Below, piece after piece: positions 7,980 to 17,316 of a stretch of 64,000 nucleotides of DNA. Numbering within the stretch: the stretch's first letter is position 1; each line of letters opens with the position of its first letter. Below the pieces are notes generated by a model that was given only the letters and a program-made list of their open reading frames with translations, was not told the origin of the DNA and did not search any database. The DNA comes from UBA6022 sp038319685 (GTDB lineage: Bacteria; Patescibacteriota; Saccharimonadia; Saccharimonadales; Saccharimonadaceae), in the NCBI GenBank assembly GCA_038319685.1, contig JBBQDN010000001.1:62001-126000 (forward strand). Reading direction: 5' to 3'. Both the position numbers and the translations under genes were made by a program.

Positions 7980-8234
7980 TTATGGACGATTAACTTTCTG
8001 TAACTGACGGCGGATCAGAAGTGCCGCTATGGCTACTCCGACAACAATTCCTAGGCCGGTCATCCAAGGCTTCATGTTGAACTGTCGGTCAGCCAGAACC
8101 CCAAGAATAGTGAACCCAATCGTCGGGACAAACATACGCCATGTCGTATCACCAATAGTACTTAGCAATAAAATGACCGTCGTTTTATCCGGCGGCGTGG
8201 GCGCTGCACCATTAGGGTTTGGCGATGTGCTCAT
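7980..8234 (-). CDS. AtpI/AtpZ-like ATP synthase assembly protein
   Basis: An 84-residue protein with two membrane helices (about residues 36-52 and 60-77) joined by the loop LADRQFNMKPW, which resembles the Gly-x-x-Leu-Asp...Pro-Trp pattern of the AtpI/AtpZ family. That family helps assemble the c ring and may carry magnesium or calcium. It is the first gene of the ATP synthase operon. The start at 8234 is chosen because a longer reading would cross the promoter region; TACAGT lies 10 nt before it, overlapping a divergent TATACT. Confidence 0.8.
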   Translation of the reverse strand: MSTSPNPNGAAPTPPDKTTVILLLSTIGDTTWRMFVPTIGFTILGVLADRQFNMKPWMTGLGIVVGVAIAALLIRRQLQKVNRP

Positions 8235-8275
8235 GTACTTATATACTGTAACAGTGGACGAAAGATTTGTAAACG

Positions 8276-8488
8276 ATGCCCCGTAAGAATAAACCTCAGA
8301 AACACGAACCGTTCGTGATGCTTGCAAACTGCCAGCAAAAGCGTCGATTTACAACCGAGCAGCTGGCTCAAACAGCTGCCGATGACGGCATGCTCAGGAA
8401 TATGTCACTTTCACTGTCAACCTATAAATGTGACCAATGTACTGGCTGGCACCTGACATCCGTTGCCCCAACCAAACACCCTCGATAA
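8276..8488 (+). CDS. Small CxxC protein, unknown
   Basis: A 70-residue basic protein, divergent from the ATP synthase operon. The C-terminal part has Y-K-C-D-Q-C-T-G-W-H-L-T (residues 49-60), a pattern of small proteins with a possible half zinc ribbon; a third Cys is at residue 19. A divergent TATACT at 8242-8247 could drive it with a leader of roughly 28 nt. I do not know its function. A metal-binding nucleic-acid-associated protein is plausible. Confidence 0.7.
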   Translation: MPRKNKPQKHEPFVMLANCQQKRRFTTEQLAQTAADDGMLRNMSLSLSTYKCDQCTGWHLTSVAPTKHPR

Positions 8489-8599
8489 ACAATCTCCTTG
8501 GGTCTCATTTGACATAATGACATTATTGATATAAAACACTAACAACTGATTGACCCGTCATCAGTTGTCTGCACCTCCCAACGAGCAGTGGAGCAAGAA

Positions 8600-8755
8600 A
8601 TGAAAAAGATCAAGAAGTCGGACATTGCACTCGTCAGCTTCGTACTTGGATTTGCCGTCCACGCCTATATCAACAATTCAATTTATCTCTTGTTTATTGC
8701 GTTTGCAATAGGCACCGTGATAGGTGGACTGATCGGATATAAGGCAAAACACTAG
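8600..8755 (+). CDS. 51-residue membrane protein
   Basis: A short gene starting MKKIKKSD, with a Lys-rich N-terminus and hydrophobic stretches at about residues 9-20 and 27-46, the latter glycine-rich. It may be a two-helix hairpin. GGAG 6 nt before the ATG supports translation. It stands between the CxxC protein and the glutaredoxin gene. Function unknown. Confidence 0.65.
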   Translation: MKKIKKSDIALVSFVLGFAVHAYINNSIYLLFIAFAIGTVIGGLIGYKAKH

Positions 8756-8868
8756 GCCGCGCACGACGGCAATAAGGTGAAGCGAAAGCCTCCCATCGTG
8801 CACTACCATGCCAGTCGCAGTTAGTGTATAATGTATAGTAATATACAAGCCAACAAAAAGGAGCACTC

Positions 8869-9144
8869 ATGAGCGACGCTGCACAAATTACTATTTATAG
8901 CACCACCTGGTGCGCCTTTTGCCACACTGAAGCCCAATGGCTCGACAAACTAGGTATTCCTTATATCAAAAAGGATATCGAGGAAGACAAAGAAGCGTAC
9001 GACGAGTTAATGACAAAAATCGGCGGTAACTTTCAAGGAGTTCCTGTGACTGACATCGCAGGCGACATAGTCCTGGGATTTGATCGTCCAAAAATTGACG
9101 CCGCGATCAAAGCGCATAATATTTCACCCGTATCAGCAGCGTAA
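8869..9144 (+). CDS. Glutaredoxin-like thiol oxidoreductase
   Basis: A 91-residue thioredoxin-fold protein with the active-site motif W-C-A-F-C (Cys15 and Cys18), the cis-Pro region GVPVTD and the glycine-rich LGFDRPKI. It resembles short glutaredoxin/mycoredoxin proteins that reduce mixed disulfides, here probably with a non-glutathione thiol (inference). AAGGAG precedes the ATG by 7 nt and TATAAT/TATAGT words lie about 30-40 nt upstream, so this is a leadered gene. A bidirectional terminator follows. Confidence 0.9.
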   Translation: MSDAAQITIYSTTWCAFCHTEAQWLDKLGIPYIKKDIEEDKEAYDELMTKIGGNFQGVPVTDIAGDIVLGFDRPKIDAAIKAHNISPVSAA

Positions 9145-9157
9145 CTGTCTCGTAGGC

Positions 9158-9188
9158 AAAATATCCCCGGGGTTACCGGGGATATTTT
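9158..9188. terminator. Bidirectional intrinsic terminator
   Basis: The inverted repeat AATATCCCCGG / CCGGGGATATT has A runs on one side and T runs on the other. It separates the convergent glutaredoxin and ABC-F genes and serves both strands. Confidence 0.9.
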
Positions 9189-10827
9189 ATTTACTACCGA
9201 CCTGAACAACGTCACCGCCAAGCTGCTTACGGAAGTAGCCATCATGACTGACATACAAAATCGCACCGCTATATTTTGCCAGTGCGGTTTCTAGTTCTTC
9301 GATTGACGGCAAATCAAGGTGGTTTGTTGGCTCGTCTAGGATAAGTAGCTGCGGGTCATTCGCGAGCATCGTGATAAGTTGGAATCGAGCCTTCTGTCCA
9401 CCAGACAGTTTTGAAACAGGAATATGACCGTCGCCCTCGGTAAATAAATAATCGCTCAGGAGATTACGAATTTTTGTTGTCGATATCGTCAGCTCGCGCG
9501 AAAGATACATTTTCTCGATCGCGATGGCCAGTGGCATATCAAAATATGTTGGTTTGACTTCTTGTTCGTAGACGCCGATACGGGTATGTGAATCGAGCGT
9601 AATGTCGCCTGAAAATACTTTTGGTGTATGGTCGCCCAAAAGTGCCTTGATAAGAGTCGTTTTACCAGCCCCGTTACGTCCACGAATCTCCAAAGCTTCG
9701 CCTTCGCGCAGATCGATATTAATACCATCAAATAGCGGGGAATCACCGTACCCAAGACTAAGGTTTTTAGCGCTGACCAGCACATGCTTACTCCGCGATT
9801 CATCGGCTTTCATATTCATACGAATATTTTTTGATTTGAATTTTTCGTATTGGGCAGCGACTTTATAGTTGAGGTTGGCGGCTGATTCTTTGTCGATCCA
9901 AAAGCTCGGTCGTTCTTTGGCTTGAAGCTCCGCCAACTCTTTGCGACTATTTTCTTCCAAACGTTTGAATTTTTGAATTGTCCCGGGATTACGAGATTTT
10001 TCTTTGAGCCGCTGATAGTCAATCGCTTTGGCTTTTAAATTAACAATGCGCTTTTCGATCATTTCAAAATCGTTCATCTGACTACCGGTGGAAACCGCAT
10101 TTTGTTTCAGGTATGCGTCGTAGTTACCCTTATAGCTCACACTATCGCCGTCCTTTAGCTCGACAATACGATCGACTTCACGAAGCACATCACGGTCGTG
10201 CGTAATGACCAGCATAGCTTCGCTGGCAGATTTCATCCAGTCAATAAACTGATCTTTGGCCACATAGTCCATGTGGTTGGTCGGTTCATCGACTAGGGCT
10301 AATTGTGCCTGTGAGTGCATAATTTTGATGACTTCAACAAGGCGTTTTTGTCCACCCGATAGAGTAGAAAATTGACGATGCGCCACGTCAGGTAACTGGA
10401 AATTGTCCAGTTCACGTTCGATTTGCTCTTCGATTTGATAAAAGCCCTTGTCATCAAATCGCTGCAACGCAGTCGTATATTCATCGATTAATTTCATATC
10501 ATCGCCCATAGTCATTGGATAGGTTTCCATAACATGGGATAGTTCCGGATATTCAGGCAGTCCGGCCAGGACGTACTGCAAAACAGTCGTATCGCCCATA
10601 TCGTGGTGTTCCTGTGCAGTCGACACCACGACCGTCCCGCGTTTGAAAATAATATCGCCGGTAAAATCCTTGTCACCGCCGGTCACAATGCCAAAAAGCG
10701 TCGATTTACCAACGCCGTTACGACCAATTACACCGATTTTTTCACTATCGTCGATACTAAATCGAATCCCGCTCATCAGGAGCTTGGGACCAAAACTTTT
10801 TTCAGAGATAGTGATATCGGCAATCAT
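9187..10827 (-). CDS. ABC-F family ATPase (ribosome-associated)
   Basis: A 546-residue soluble protein with two ABC domains and no membrane segment. Domain 1 has Walker A GRNGVGKST, signature LSGGQKR and Walker B LALVDEPTNHMD. Domain 2 has GRNGAGKTT, LSGGQKAR and LLILDEPTNHLD. A charged linker lies between them. This is the ABC-F layout (EttA/Uup/YdiF type), acting on the ribosome as translation or antibiotic-protection factors; which subgroup is not decided here. The ATG at 10827 starts the first beta strand and has TAGAAT exactly 7 nt upstream, implying a leaderless mRNA. Much longer upstream readings are rejected. Confidence 0.95.
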   Translation of the reverse strand: MIADITISEKSFGPKLLMSGIRFSIDDSEKIGVIGRNGVGKSTLFGIVTGGDKDFTGDIIFKRGTVVVSTAQEHHDMGDTTVLQYVLAGLPEYPELSHVMETYPMTMGDDMKLIDEYTTALQRFDDKGFYQIEEQIERELDNFQLPDVAHRQFSTLSGGQKRLVEVIKIMHSQAQLALVDEPTNHMDYVAKDQFIDWMKSASEAMLVITHDRDVLREVDRIVELKDGDSVSYKGNYDAYLKQNAVSTGSQMNDFEMIEKRIVNLKAKAIDYQRLKEKSRNPGTIQKFKRLEENSRKELAELQAKERPSFWIDKESAANLNYKVAAQYEKFKSKNIRMNMKADESRSKHVLVSAKNLSLGYGDSPLFDGINIDLREGEALEIRGRNGAGKTTLIKALLGDHTPKVFSGDITLDSHTRIGVYEQEVKPTYFDMPLAIAIEKMYLSRELTISTTKIRNLLSDYLFTEGDGHIPVSKLSGGQKARFQLITMLANDPQLLILDEPTNHLDLPSIEELETALAKYSGAILYVSHDGYFRKQLGGDVVQVGSK

Positions 10828-10933
10828 CTGACATATTCTAACAGAATAGGGGTCAAGTTGATAGGGTACGGTGATCATGAGTTCTGGTGTGTGATTTCTC
10901 GAAATTGTTTTATTTTTCGAACTATTCGAGAAT

Positions 10934-11923
10934 TTATTTGTACTGCGACACCGCATTGACAACCGATCGAACCGTGTGAATATAGCCATGATCATGAGGT
11001 GCATCGTACGTATGAAGCGTCACCCATAGACCTGATCGGGCCAGTTTTGTCACGACATGTTCATTTGCGTCTGCAGGACTCAGCTTACTCCCGCCACCAC
11101 GATCCAGCATAATCGGTATGCCTGAAAGATTTGCGGTCTCATTGCCAACATCGTCCAAAAATGAACCGTGTGACAGAGCACGCACGTATGCCTCGTTGGC
11201 TGGTTTTGAACCCATCAACCGACGAACTTTTGTCAAGCGCCCTTCGGATGATTCCTGCATATGAGGCGGATTTTCACGAAGATAGCCATTAACCGTTCTC
11301 TGTTGTAGCGCAAAGTCCGCACTGAGTACGGTGGGTGATCGATCGACATAATTAACGCCTTCGGATAACAATACACCTGCGAAAGATAAAGATCGATCCT
11401 GAGCAATCGACCAGAGCGCCCCACCGGCAAGTGCCGCGCCCATCGATGGCCCATAAATAAGACAACCTCGATTCAAACTATCGTGCTGGGCAGCGACATA
11501 GGCGGCTTCAATAATCGCCGCACCTACACGGCGAAATGATCCTCGTTTTAAATCTTCGATTTGATCAGGTGTCAATAAGTGTTGATCAGGGTGTTCATCA
11601 TCGGACCATTCGTGCCACTGGACACCCGGCGCGTTTGGAGCAATAACGGGCCTGCCCGTCGCATGAGCCAGGTACGCGTCAAACAATGCCGACGTCGGCA
11701 ACCCATTGTCTTCACCCCAACTCGGTAAACGAATAATCGGCCCAGGGAAGGGAGGTGGGGAGTCAGGCATAGTCGTATAAACTGCTATTTGCTGTGCACG
11801 CCGGCCATCGCGTGAACCTGTCTGAAACGTATTTTTACGACGCCGCCCGACCAATCGATCGGCATCACCATCAGTCACGGGTACATTAAAATGAAAATCT
11901 GAAAAATGAGGTGATTCACCCAT
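10934..11923 (-). CDS. Alpha/beta-hydrolase-like protein
   Basis: A 329-residue protein. The nucleophile elbow is G-P-S-M-G (near residue 161) and a candidate catalytic His lies in HDHGYIHT near the C-terminus; an intervening acid is not assigned. The first 50 residues are polar and Pro-rich. The start codon overlaps the stop of the upstream glycosyltransferase (TAATG), so the two are coupled. The substrate is unknown; with two glycosyltransferases upstream, a role in lipid or glycan turnover is a guess. Confidence 0.75.
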   Translation of the reverse strand: MGESPHFSDFHFNVPVTDGDADRLVGRRRKNTFQTGSRDGRRAQQIAVYTTMPDSPPPFPGPIIRLPSWGEDNGLPTSALFDAYLAHATGRPVIAPNAPGVQWHEWSDDEHPDQHLLTPDQIEDLKRGSFRRVGAAIIEAAYVAAQHDSLNRGCLIYGPSMGAALAGGALWSIAQDRSLSFAGVLLSEGVNYVDRSPTVLSADFALQQRTVNGYLRENPPHMQESSEGRLTKVRRLMGSKPANEAYVRALSHGSFLDDVGNETANLSGIPIMLDRGGGSKLSPADANEHVVTKLARSGLWVTLHTYDAPHDHGYIHTVRSVVNAVSQYK

Positions 11924-13212
11924 TACGAATGACTTTTGATGACATCCTCGTAAAGTTCGATCAGTTTATGTACCTGAGCTTTTTCAGTGAAACGACCTGC
12001 GAGTTGTTGACTTTTTTTGCCATACTGCTGACGATTTTTGGGGTGAGAGAGAAGGTTAATAATATGCCCCGCAATGCTCTCTGCCGTATTGTCAGCATAG
12101 ACACCATTTTTGCCTTCCTCCATTACCTCCGACAAACCGTGATCCAGAAGAATAAGTGGCAATCCAGCGAGGGCAGCTTCATGCACAACCCAGCCCTGGG
12201 TGTCGGTCATAGAAGGAAACACAAATAGTTCCATCGAGCCATACACAGCACCAAGTGTTTCGCGTGGCAGCGCACCCGTAAACGTAATCCTGTCAGCACA
12301 GGACGAATCAGCGGCAATCTGTTCGAGTGTATCTCGGTATTCATAATCACCGACAAAAATCAGCCGTGCTTTTGGACGTTTTTGGACGACGATCTCAGTT
12401 GCTTCGATTAACTTTTCAAGGTTTTTTTCTGAACCAAGCCGGCCAACAAACCCAAATAGCTCGTCATCACTTGCAATACCCCAAGTATGACGAAATTCCT
12501 TTAGCTCGCTCGTCGTCGCGGGATTGATTCGGTCGACACCATTTGGCATAAGCGTCACATCGTATCGATAGTTTTCGTCAATTTGCCAACTTTCGAGTTG
12601 ATGCTGACTTTTTCGACTAAGCGCGATAACCGCGTCACATTTACTATAAACCAATGTCACGACGCTTTCGACAATATCGATATTCCACTGGACGCGTTCA
12701 CGTCGAGGACGGTACATTTTCATCAGTTCGCGAATATCCTTGCCGTCAACTTTGACTGCAAATGGTAAAATCGCGACAAGTGCCAAAAGCCCCGGTAGCA
12801 ACAACCCACTGCGGTAATGTTCGACGTATTGCCGCAGGTCGGTACAATGCTGGGCAACCAGTGGAACGTTCGTTTTAAAAGCAATGTACGCTCCCATCAG
12901 CCCAACCTGGCTAGGAGTAAAGAAATGGATGACATCAAGATTGAGAGCTTTCGCGCGTGCCAGTACACGCGGTGGAAAAAACAAACTCGTGTCATAATCG
13001 TCAAAAAAAGCACCTTTTAAGCTTGGGAAACGAATGACATGGTCGTTGTCCTCGAACAAGTCTGCATGTTCACTCAGACGAACGGAGCTTGCGGGACAAA
13101 AAATAAATACTTCATGGCCTTCTGCTTCAAGGTGAGTTTTGAGTGATTCGATAACGAAAACAATACCATTAACTGATGGTCGGTAGGTATCGGTAAAAAG
13201 CCCTATACGCAT
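11923..13212 (-). CDS. GT4-family glycosyltransferase
   Basis: A 429-residue GT-B enzyme. The N-terminal Rossmann domain starts MRIGLFTDTYRPSVNGI, the signature of GT4 enzymes acting on lipids (the PimB/MgdA-type relatives). The C-terminal donor site includes GFVGRLGSEKNLEKLIEA and the E-x7-E region FPSMTDTQGWVVHEAALAGLPLI. A hydrophobic stretch near residues 140-155 may touch the membrane. TATAAT sits 7 nt before the ATG, inside the end of the previous gene, so it can be made from its own leaderless transcript. Probable role: glycolipid or cell-envelope glycan synthesis. Confidence 0.92.
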   Translation of the reverse strand: MRIGLFTDTYRPSVNGIVFVIESLKTHLEAEGHEVFIFCPASSVRLSEHADLFEDNDHVIRFPSLKGAFFDDYDTSLFFPPRVLARAKALNLDVIHFFTPSQVGLMGAYIAFKTNVPLVAQHCTDLRQYVEHYRSGLLLPGLLALVAILPFAVKVDGKDIRELMKMYRPRRERVQWNIDIVESVVTLVYSKCDAVIALSRKSQHQLESWQIDENYRYDVTLMPNGVDRINPATTSELKEFRHTWGIASDDELFGFVGRLGSEKNLEKLIEATEIVVQKRPKARLIFVGDYEYRDTLEQIAADSSCADRITFTGALPRETLGAVYGSMELFVFPSMTDTQGWVVHEAALAGLPLILLDHGLSEVMEEGKNGVYADNTAESIAGHIINLLSHPKNRQQYGKKSQQLAGRFTEKAQVHKLIELYEDVIKSHS

Positions 13213-13220
13213 ATGTTTTA

Positions 13221-14240
13221 TTATACCAGCTGCCTATATAGTTTGACGAGTCGCTCGGCAGCAACCCCTGAATCAAAGCGGTCCGAGATCAATTTCGTTT
13301 TCCGTTCCCATTCATTATAGACTTTTTTATCGTCACGAAGCGTCGCAACTGCCCGAACAAACTCGTCGTCATTACAGCGCCATGCATCATGATTAAACGT
13401 ATCGTCATACTCAGGAATATCACGCAAAATAATTGGGATGCCCCGGCTGGCGGCTTCGAGTACGCACATCGGATGATTTTCCTGTTCGGCCGGAAGACAG
13501 AACACATCAGCTACTGCAAAGTAATCTTTGACCTGTTCATGCGGAATGACGCCAGTGACCGTAAGGTTATCTGGGACGTCTGTCATTAGTCGATGCATCA
13601 TGGCATAATCAGCGCCAAGTTGTTTGAACGGTATGCCTCCAACCCAGATAAACGTAACGTCGGGTAACGCGTATGCCATTTTGACGAAAATATCCAACCG
13701 TTTTCGTGGCTGAACCTGACCGTTACCAAGCACAATAAAACTATGTTCTTTCAATGTAAGTCGTTTCCGAGCAGCGGTTTTCTGTGCAGGAGTCGTGATG
13801 TAGCGCTGCATATCGATCGTATTATAGAATACTTCGATTTTGTTTTTTGGAACGTGCAACTCTTTGTGTAAAATCTTGGCCACCGTCCCTGACACAGCCA
13901 GAACTTTGTCAGCGCGGTTATAGAACCACTTCATATACCATTTTGCTGCAAATGCCCAATATTTTGCCAAAATAATCGAACCAATAAACGAAGCGGGGAC
14001 GACATGGGCTGAAATAACTTTTTTAGGACCTTTTTGAAATATCTTGCGCCACGTATTTGAGCCTATCGTGTGAAAATGAATAACGTCACAATCCGTTTGA
14101 TGGCCAAAATCACCCCTTATGAGGATCACATCATTACGTTTTTCAAGTGCAGTCGCTATCTCGACATAGGCAGTATGAACACCATGGCCTTGTACTGAAA
14201 TGTCACTTTCCGATACCATATTGACGCGAATTTTTTTCAT
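13221..14240 (-). CDS. GT4-family glycosyltransferase
   Basis: A 339-residue GT-B protein. N-terminal HGVHTAYVEIA and DVIHFHTIG match the acceptor domain of GT4 enzymes. The donor half has LGNGQVQPRKRLDIFVKMA and CLPAEQENHPMCVLEAASRG, with the acidic donor-binding pattern. It lies between a hydrolase gene (5-nt gap) and the second GT4 gene (8-nt gap). TACACT lies 7 nt upstream of the ATG, overlapping the end of the preceding gene, so an internal promoter is likely. Substrate not determined. Confidence 0.9.
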   Translation of the reverse strand: MKKIRVNMVSESDISVQGHGVHTAYVEIATALEKRNDVILIRGDFGHQTDCDVIHFHTIGSNTWRKIFQKGPKKVISAHVVPASFIGSIILAKYWAFAAKWYMKWFYNRADKVLAVSGTVAKILHKELHVPKNKIEVFYNTIDMQRYITTPAQKTAARKRLTLKEHSFIVLGNGQVQPRKRLDIFVKMAYALPDVTFIWVGGIPFKQLGADYAMMHRLMTDVPDNLTVTGVIPHEQVKDYFAVADVFCLPAEQENHPMCVLEAASRGIPIILRDIPEYDDTFNHDAWRCNDDEFVRAVATLRDDKKVYNEWERKTKLISDRFDSGVAAERLVKLYRQLV

Positions 14241-14245
14241 TCTTT

Positions 14246-15076
14246 TCAGTGTACCATGGATGATTTGATTATTTGTGCCACCACTGACGGTGACTCTATG
14301 GGCAAGATATGACCACCCTCAACGAAGATCATTGTTGTTGATCCAAATATAGTTCGCATACTTTGCTGCGTGTACTCGGCAGGAATCATATCGTTCTTTC
14401 CACAGACCACTAACGTCACTTGGCCGTCCGACGCATACTGATAGGCAGATACATCAAGTGCCATGTCGATCAACCTTGCCTGGTAAATCGCCTGACGGTA
14501 CGTTGTACGTGCATGTCGTCCAACCCAGTTCACGCGTTCTTGGGCAGCATCGGTATGAATCCGCGTAACGATACGTCCCCGAATATACACAGAAATCCGC
14601 CAACTATACCAATACGCCCATACCCACGATGACCACATGACGCACTTCGCATACCGAATGTATGACTGGCTCGGTATCGGAACGGGATTCAGCAAGATTG
14701 TTGAATACTTAGCGAGAATTTTCTCGTTGAGGACAGCTAGAGACGCAAATGAATGTGTGCATATCAATGCGGGTTCACCAATCTGCTGAATAATACTGTC
14801 GAGTGTGGCCATAAACCAACGCTGTAGACTTGCAACATCAGGCAAAGGAATCTGATCGCTGTCACCATGACCGGGTAACTCGACGATTGCAATTTGATAG
14901 TGTCCAGATAGCTCATAGGCCAGGGGAACAAGCCCGAAATGATCTCCGCTCAATCCATGAATGAAAATAGCCACAGGTTTACTAGACGGCGCGTCGCACC
15001 AGACTGCAGTTGTCGAAGTGCCGTGTCGCAAGGTAATTTTCTGAAGCGCAGTCTCACCCCATTTCTGATAGTCCAT
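14246..15076 (-). CDS. Alpha/beta hydrolase
   Basis: A 276-residue hydrolase. FIHGLSGDHFG forms the oxyanion region and ELPGHGDSD the next strand-turn. The nucleophile elbow reads T-H-S-F-A, replacing the usual first Gly by Thr. GKNDMIPAEY holds a likely catalytic Asp, and GGHILPIE the catalytic His. The ATG at 15076 follows the strong site AGGAG; an upstream in-frame ATG would overlap pyrH and lacks such a site. Substrate unknown. Confidence 0.88.
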   Translation of the reverse strand: MDYQKWGETALQKITLRHGTSTTAVWCDAPSSKPVAIFIHGLSGDHFGLVPLAYELSGHYQIAIVELPGHGDSDQIPLPDVASLQRWFMATLDSIIQQIGEPALICTHSFASLAVLNEKILAKYSTILLNPVPIPSQSYIRYAKCVMWSSWVWAYWYSWRISVYIRGRIVTRIHTDAAQERVNWVGRHARTTYRQAIYQARLIDMALDVSAYQYASDGQVTLVVCGKNDMIPAEYTQQSMRTIFGSTTMIFVEGGHILPIESPSVVAQIIKSSMVH

Positions 15077-15110
15077 GTTTTCTCCTGTAGATCTTATCAA
15101 AACCTCATGT

Positions 15111-15812
15111 CTAGGCACTTATCTTTGTACCGACAGCCTCGCCCCGTGTCGCGCGGGCAATATTACCATCCGTCAAAAGTTCGAATACGATAATCGATTG
15201 ATTGTGATCCGCGGCTAGGGCAATAGCCGCTTGGTCCATGACTTTAATACCCGGCTGTTCAATCGCTTGCCGGAGCGTGAGTGTTTCATATTTTACGGCA
15301 TCCGGATTCTGATGAGGGTCACTGTCGTAGACACCGTCAACTTTAGTTGCCTTTAGGATAACGTCGCATTCGAGCTCCAGTGCCAAGCTGACCGCTGCTG
15401 TGTCGGTGGTGAGGTATGGGCGGCCAATACCGCCTGCCACGATAACAACCCGGCCTTTTTTTAGATGTGACAAGGCGCGGCGGTGTGTAAACTGGTCAAT
15501 GATTTGGTCTGCTTTGATATTACTGACCGCCCTCGCGGCAACACCTTCGTTGTTAAATACATCAGTCAGTGCAACTGCGTTCATCATCGTTGCCATCATG
15601 CCAATATTATCGGCACTAACACGCTGCACACCACCACCGGTCAGTTGCGCACCACGAGCATAATTACCCCCACCGATCATAATAACAATCTCAGCGTCCA
15701 CGACCTTTTTCACTTCGCGCGCTATCCACGCCGCACGTTTGGCGTCAAACCCACCGTCAAATTCGCCCTGTAGTTGTTCGCCTGATAATTTCAAAAGAAT
15801 ACGTTTATACAT
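15111..15812 (-). CDS. pyrH: UMP kinase
   Basis: A 233-residue amino-acid-kinase-fold protein phosphorylating UMP to UDP for pyrimidine nucleotide synthesis. Signature segments are RILLKLSGEQLQG, the glycine loop MIGGGNYARGAQL, and KATKVDGVYDSDPHQNPDA. Length matches the bacterial family. TATACT lies 7 nt before the ATG, giving a leaderless transcript that probably continues into the hydrolase and glycosyltransferase genes. Confidence 0.97.
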   Translation of the reverse strand: MYKRILLKLSGEQLQGEFDGGFDAKRAAWIAREVKKVVDAEIVIMIGGGNYARGAQLTGGGVQRVSADNIGMMATMMNAVALTDVFNNEGVAARAVSNIKADQIIDQFTHRRALSHLKKGRVVIVAGGIGRPYLTTDTAAVSLALELECDVILKATKVDGVYDSDPHQNPDAVKYETLTLRQAIEQPGIKVMDQAAIALAADHNQSIIVFELLTDGNIARATRGEAVGTKISA

Positions 15813-15893
15813 ACGTTAAAGTATATCAGAAATGGAAAACCACCCCGTTCCGTCCGAAGACGTACTAAGAGTGGCGTTCCTACTTCAAGCAGC

Positions 15894-16532
15894 TCACGCT
15901 CTTCGAAAGGCGTGAACATCCCAATCCCATGGGGGATGGAGGTTTAAAGGGCTAAGTCCACGCAGTATGTCTGCAAGGACAAGCACCACCCAAATCACAA
16001 CACATCCAAGAACGGCCCATGTATGCCAACTCCAGTTAGACAGGAGTGGCACACCGACACAAACCAATCCGCCAAAAAGAACGGGGTAGGCCACAAAATC
16101 ATGGGCCAGCTTGGTCGGTGAGTTGAGCGACAGGCCGAACCCGTCGCTCACGTAGTTCTTGCCGTCCCACCAGTGGAACGCGATACCTGCAGCCGTGCCT
16201 AGGGCTGCCGACAACAATATCCATTGCCATGACACATAGAAACCGCGAGGGATGTCACGCCACGCAAGTGCACAAATCACGACCGCCGTCGTCAGGACAA
16301 ACATGTCACCGACGAGAAACGACCAACTTCCATGTCGGAAATCAACAAGTCCAGCGATCGGTCGTTTTTCGACAAAGATAGCCAGACCGGCTATCAGTAC
16401 AGGTGACGCTAGGAGCACCATCACAGGTGCCGCGTACGTACGCCCGGCCTGCACACTCCACACCAACAATCCAAAGATTGCAATGGCATAGATAGCCAAG
16501 CCTTCTTGAAACAAGAGCAGCGCATGTTGCAT
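15894..16532 (-). CDS. Polytopic membrane protein, unknown
   Basis: A 212-residue protein with about six or seven hydrophobic segments. Polar residues that may be functional are FRHGSW near residue 65, FHWWDGKNY near 120 and AHDF near 143. I do not recognise the family. A GAAAGG site lies 6 nt before the ATG. Codon use leans to G/C-ending codons, and a hairpin (TCACGC/GCGTGA, 15894-15915) covers the stop without a T tract. With the genes at 1073 and 52412 it forms a group that looks imported from a higher-GC genome. Confidence 0.72.
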   Translation of the reverse strand: MQHALLLFQEGLAIYAIAIFGLLVWSVQAGRTYAAPVMVLLASPVLIAGLAIFVEKRPIAGLVDFRHGSWSFLVGDMFVLTTAVVICALAWRDIPRGFYVSWQWILLSAALGTAAGIAFHWWDGKNYVSDGFGLSLNSPTKLAHDFVAYPVLFGGLVCVGVPLLSNWSWHTWAVLGCVVIWVVLVLADILRGLSPLNLHPPWDWDVHAFRRA

Positions 16533-16694
16533 AGTGAACCTTTCACGAGAAGTAGGAAGAACGAACTCGGTAACGTATACCCAGTCTTAATTTATTATAA
16601 TACTAAACTTAAACTTTGTCAATATTCACCGTTCTGCAAATTGGTTGACGCTAATAAATTACTAATTATATCAATAAACATTTTCCACATCTGT

Positions 16695-16710
16695 TACAAT
16701 AGGGGTAATC
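16695..16710 (+). promoter_or_regulatory. Promoter -10 of smpB
   Basis: TACAAT at 16695-16700 lies 10 nt before the smpB ATG; the spacer AGGGGTAATC would allow only a very short leader. Confidence 0.6.
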
Positions 16711-17187
16711 ATGGCACAAAAAAAGAAGATCACCGCCAAACCCGGAGCCGTCGTTAATCGTCGAGCTCGGTTTGACTATGAACTTGGCGAAGATCTCGTT
16801 GTCGGGCTTTCACTGACAGGACCAGAAGTTCGTGCTGCACGCGACGGTCACATTCAGTTAAAAGGATCTTTTGTAACAATCAAAGACAACGAATTATGGC
16901 TCAATAACAGTAGTTTTAGTATCAAACTACAAAAAAAAGGTGACCCAACCAGTCGGAGTATCGATACGAGCCCGCGCAAGTTACTGGCCCACCGTAAACA
17001 GATCGATGACCTTGCGGCCAAACGGACGCAGGGCATGACAATCGTACCCACAAAACTACTCACAACCGGACGTCATATCAAGGTTGTCATTGCACTCGGT
17101 AAAGGTAAAAAGAACTATGACAAACGAGAAACCCTCAAGCGCCGTGACCAAGAACGCGACGCATCAAGGGCGATTAAAAACAGTTAA
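16711..17187 (+). CDS. smpB: SsrA-binding protein SmpB
   Basis: A 158-residue partner of tmRNA in rescue of stalled ribosomes. The core begins with NRRARFDYELGEDLVVGLSLTGPEV and includes LLAHRKQIDDLAAK and the basic tail after KGKKNYDKRETLKRRD, all family hallmarks. Length is normal. No tmRNA gene was recognised nearby. It is transcribed alone. Confidence 0.97.
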   Translation: MAQKKKITAKPGAVVNRRARFDYELGEDLVVGLSLTGPEVRAARDGHIQLKGSFVTIKDNELWLNNSSFSIKLQKKGDPTSRSIDTSPRKLLAHRKQIDDLAAKRTQGMTIVPTKLLTTGRHIKVVIALGKGKKNYDKRETLKRRDQERDASRAIKNS

Positions 17188-17301
17188 CGATTTTTGGTAT
17201 GTATCTTGCTTATACTAAACTGTTATTTTTCACAATATTAGTATAAAAACGTTGACGTATTAAATATTTTGTGTTAAAAATAAGGTATACTAGTTTCACT
17301 T

Positions 17302-17310
17302 GAGGAGGTG
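17302..17310 (+). promoter_or_regulatory. Strong Shine-Dalgarno site deciding the surface-protein start
   Basis: GAGGAGGTG ends 6 nt before the ATG at 17317, fixing that start over an in-frame GTG inside the site itself. TATACT at 17286-17291 is the likely -10. Confidence 0.85.
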
Positions 17311-17316
17311 TGCGTT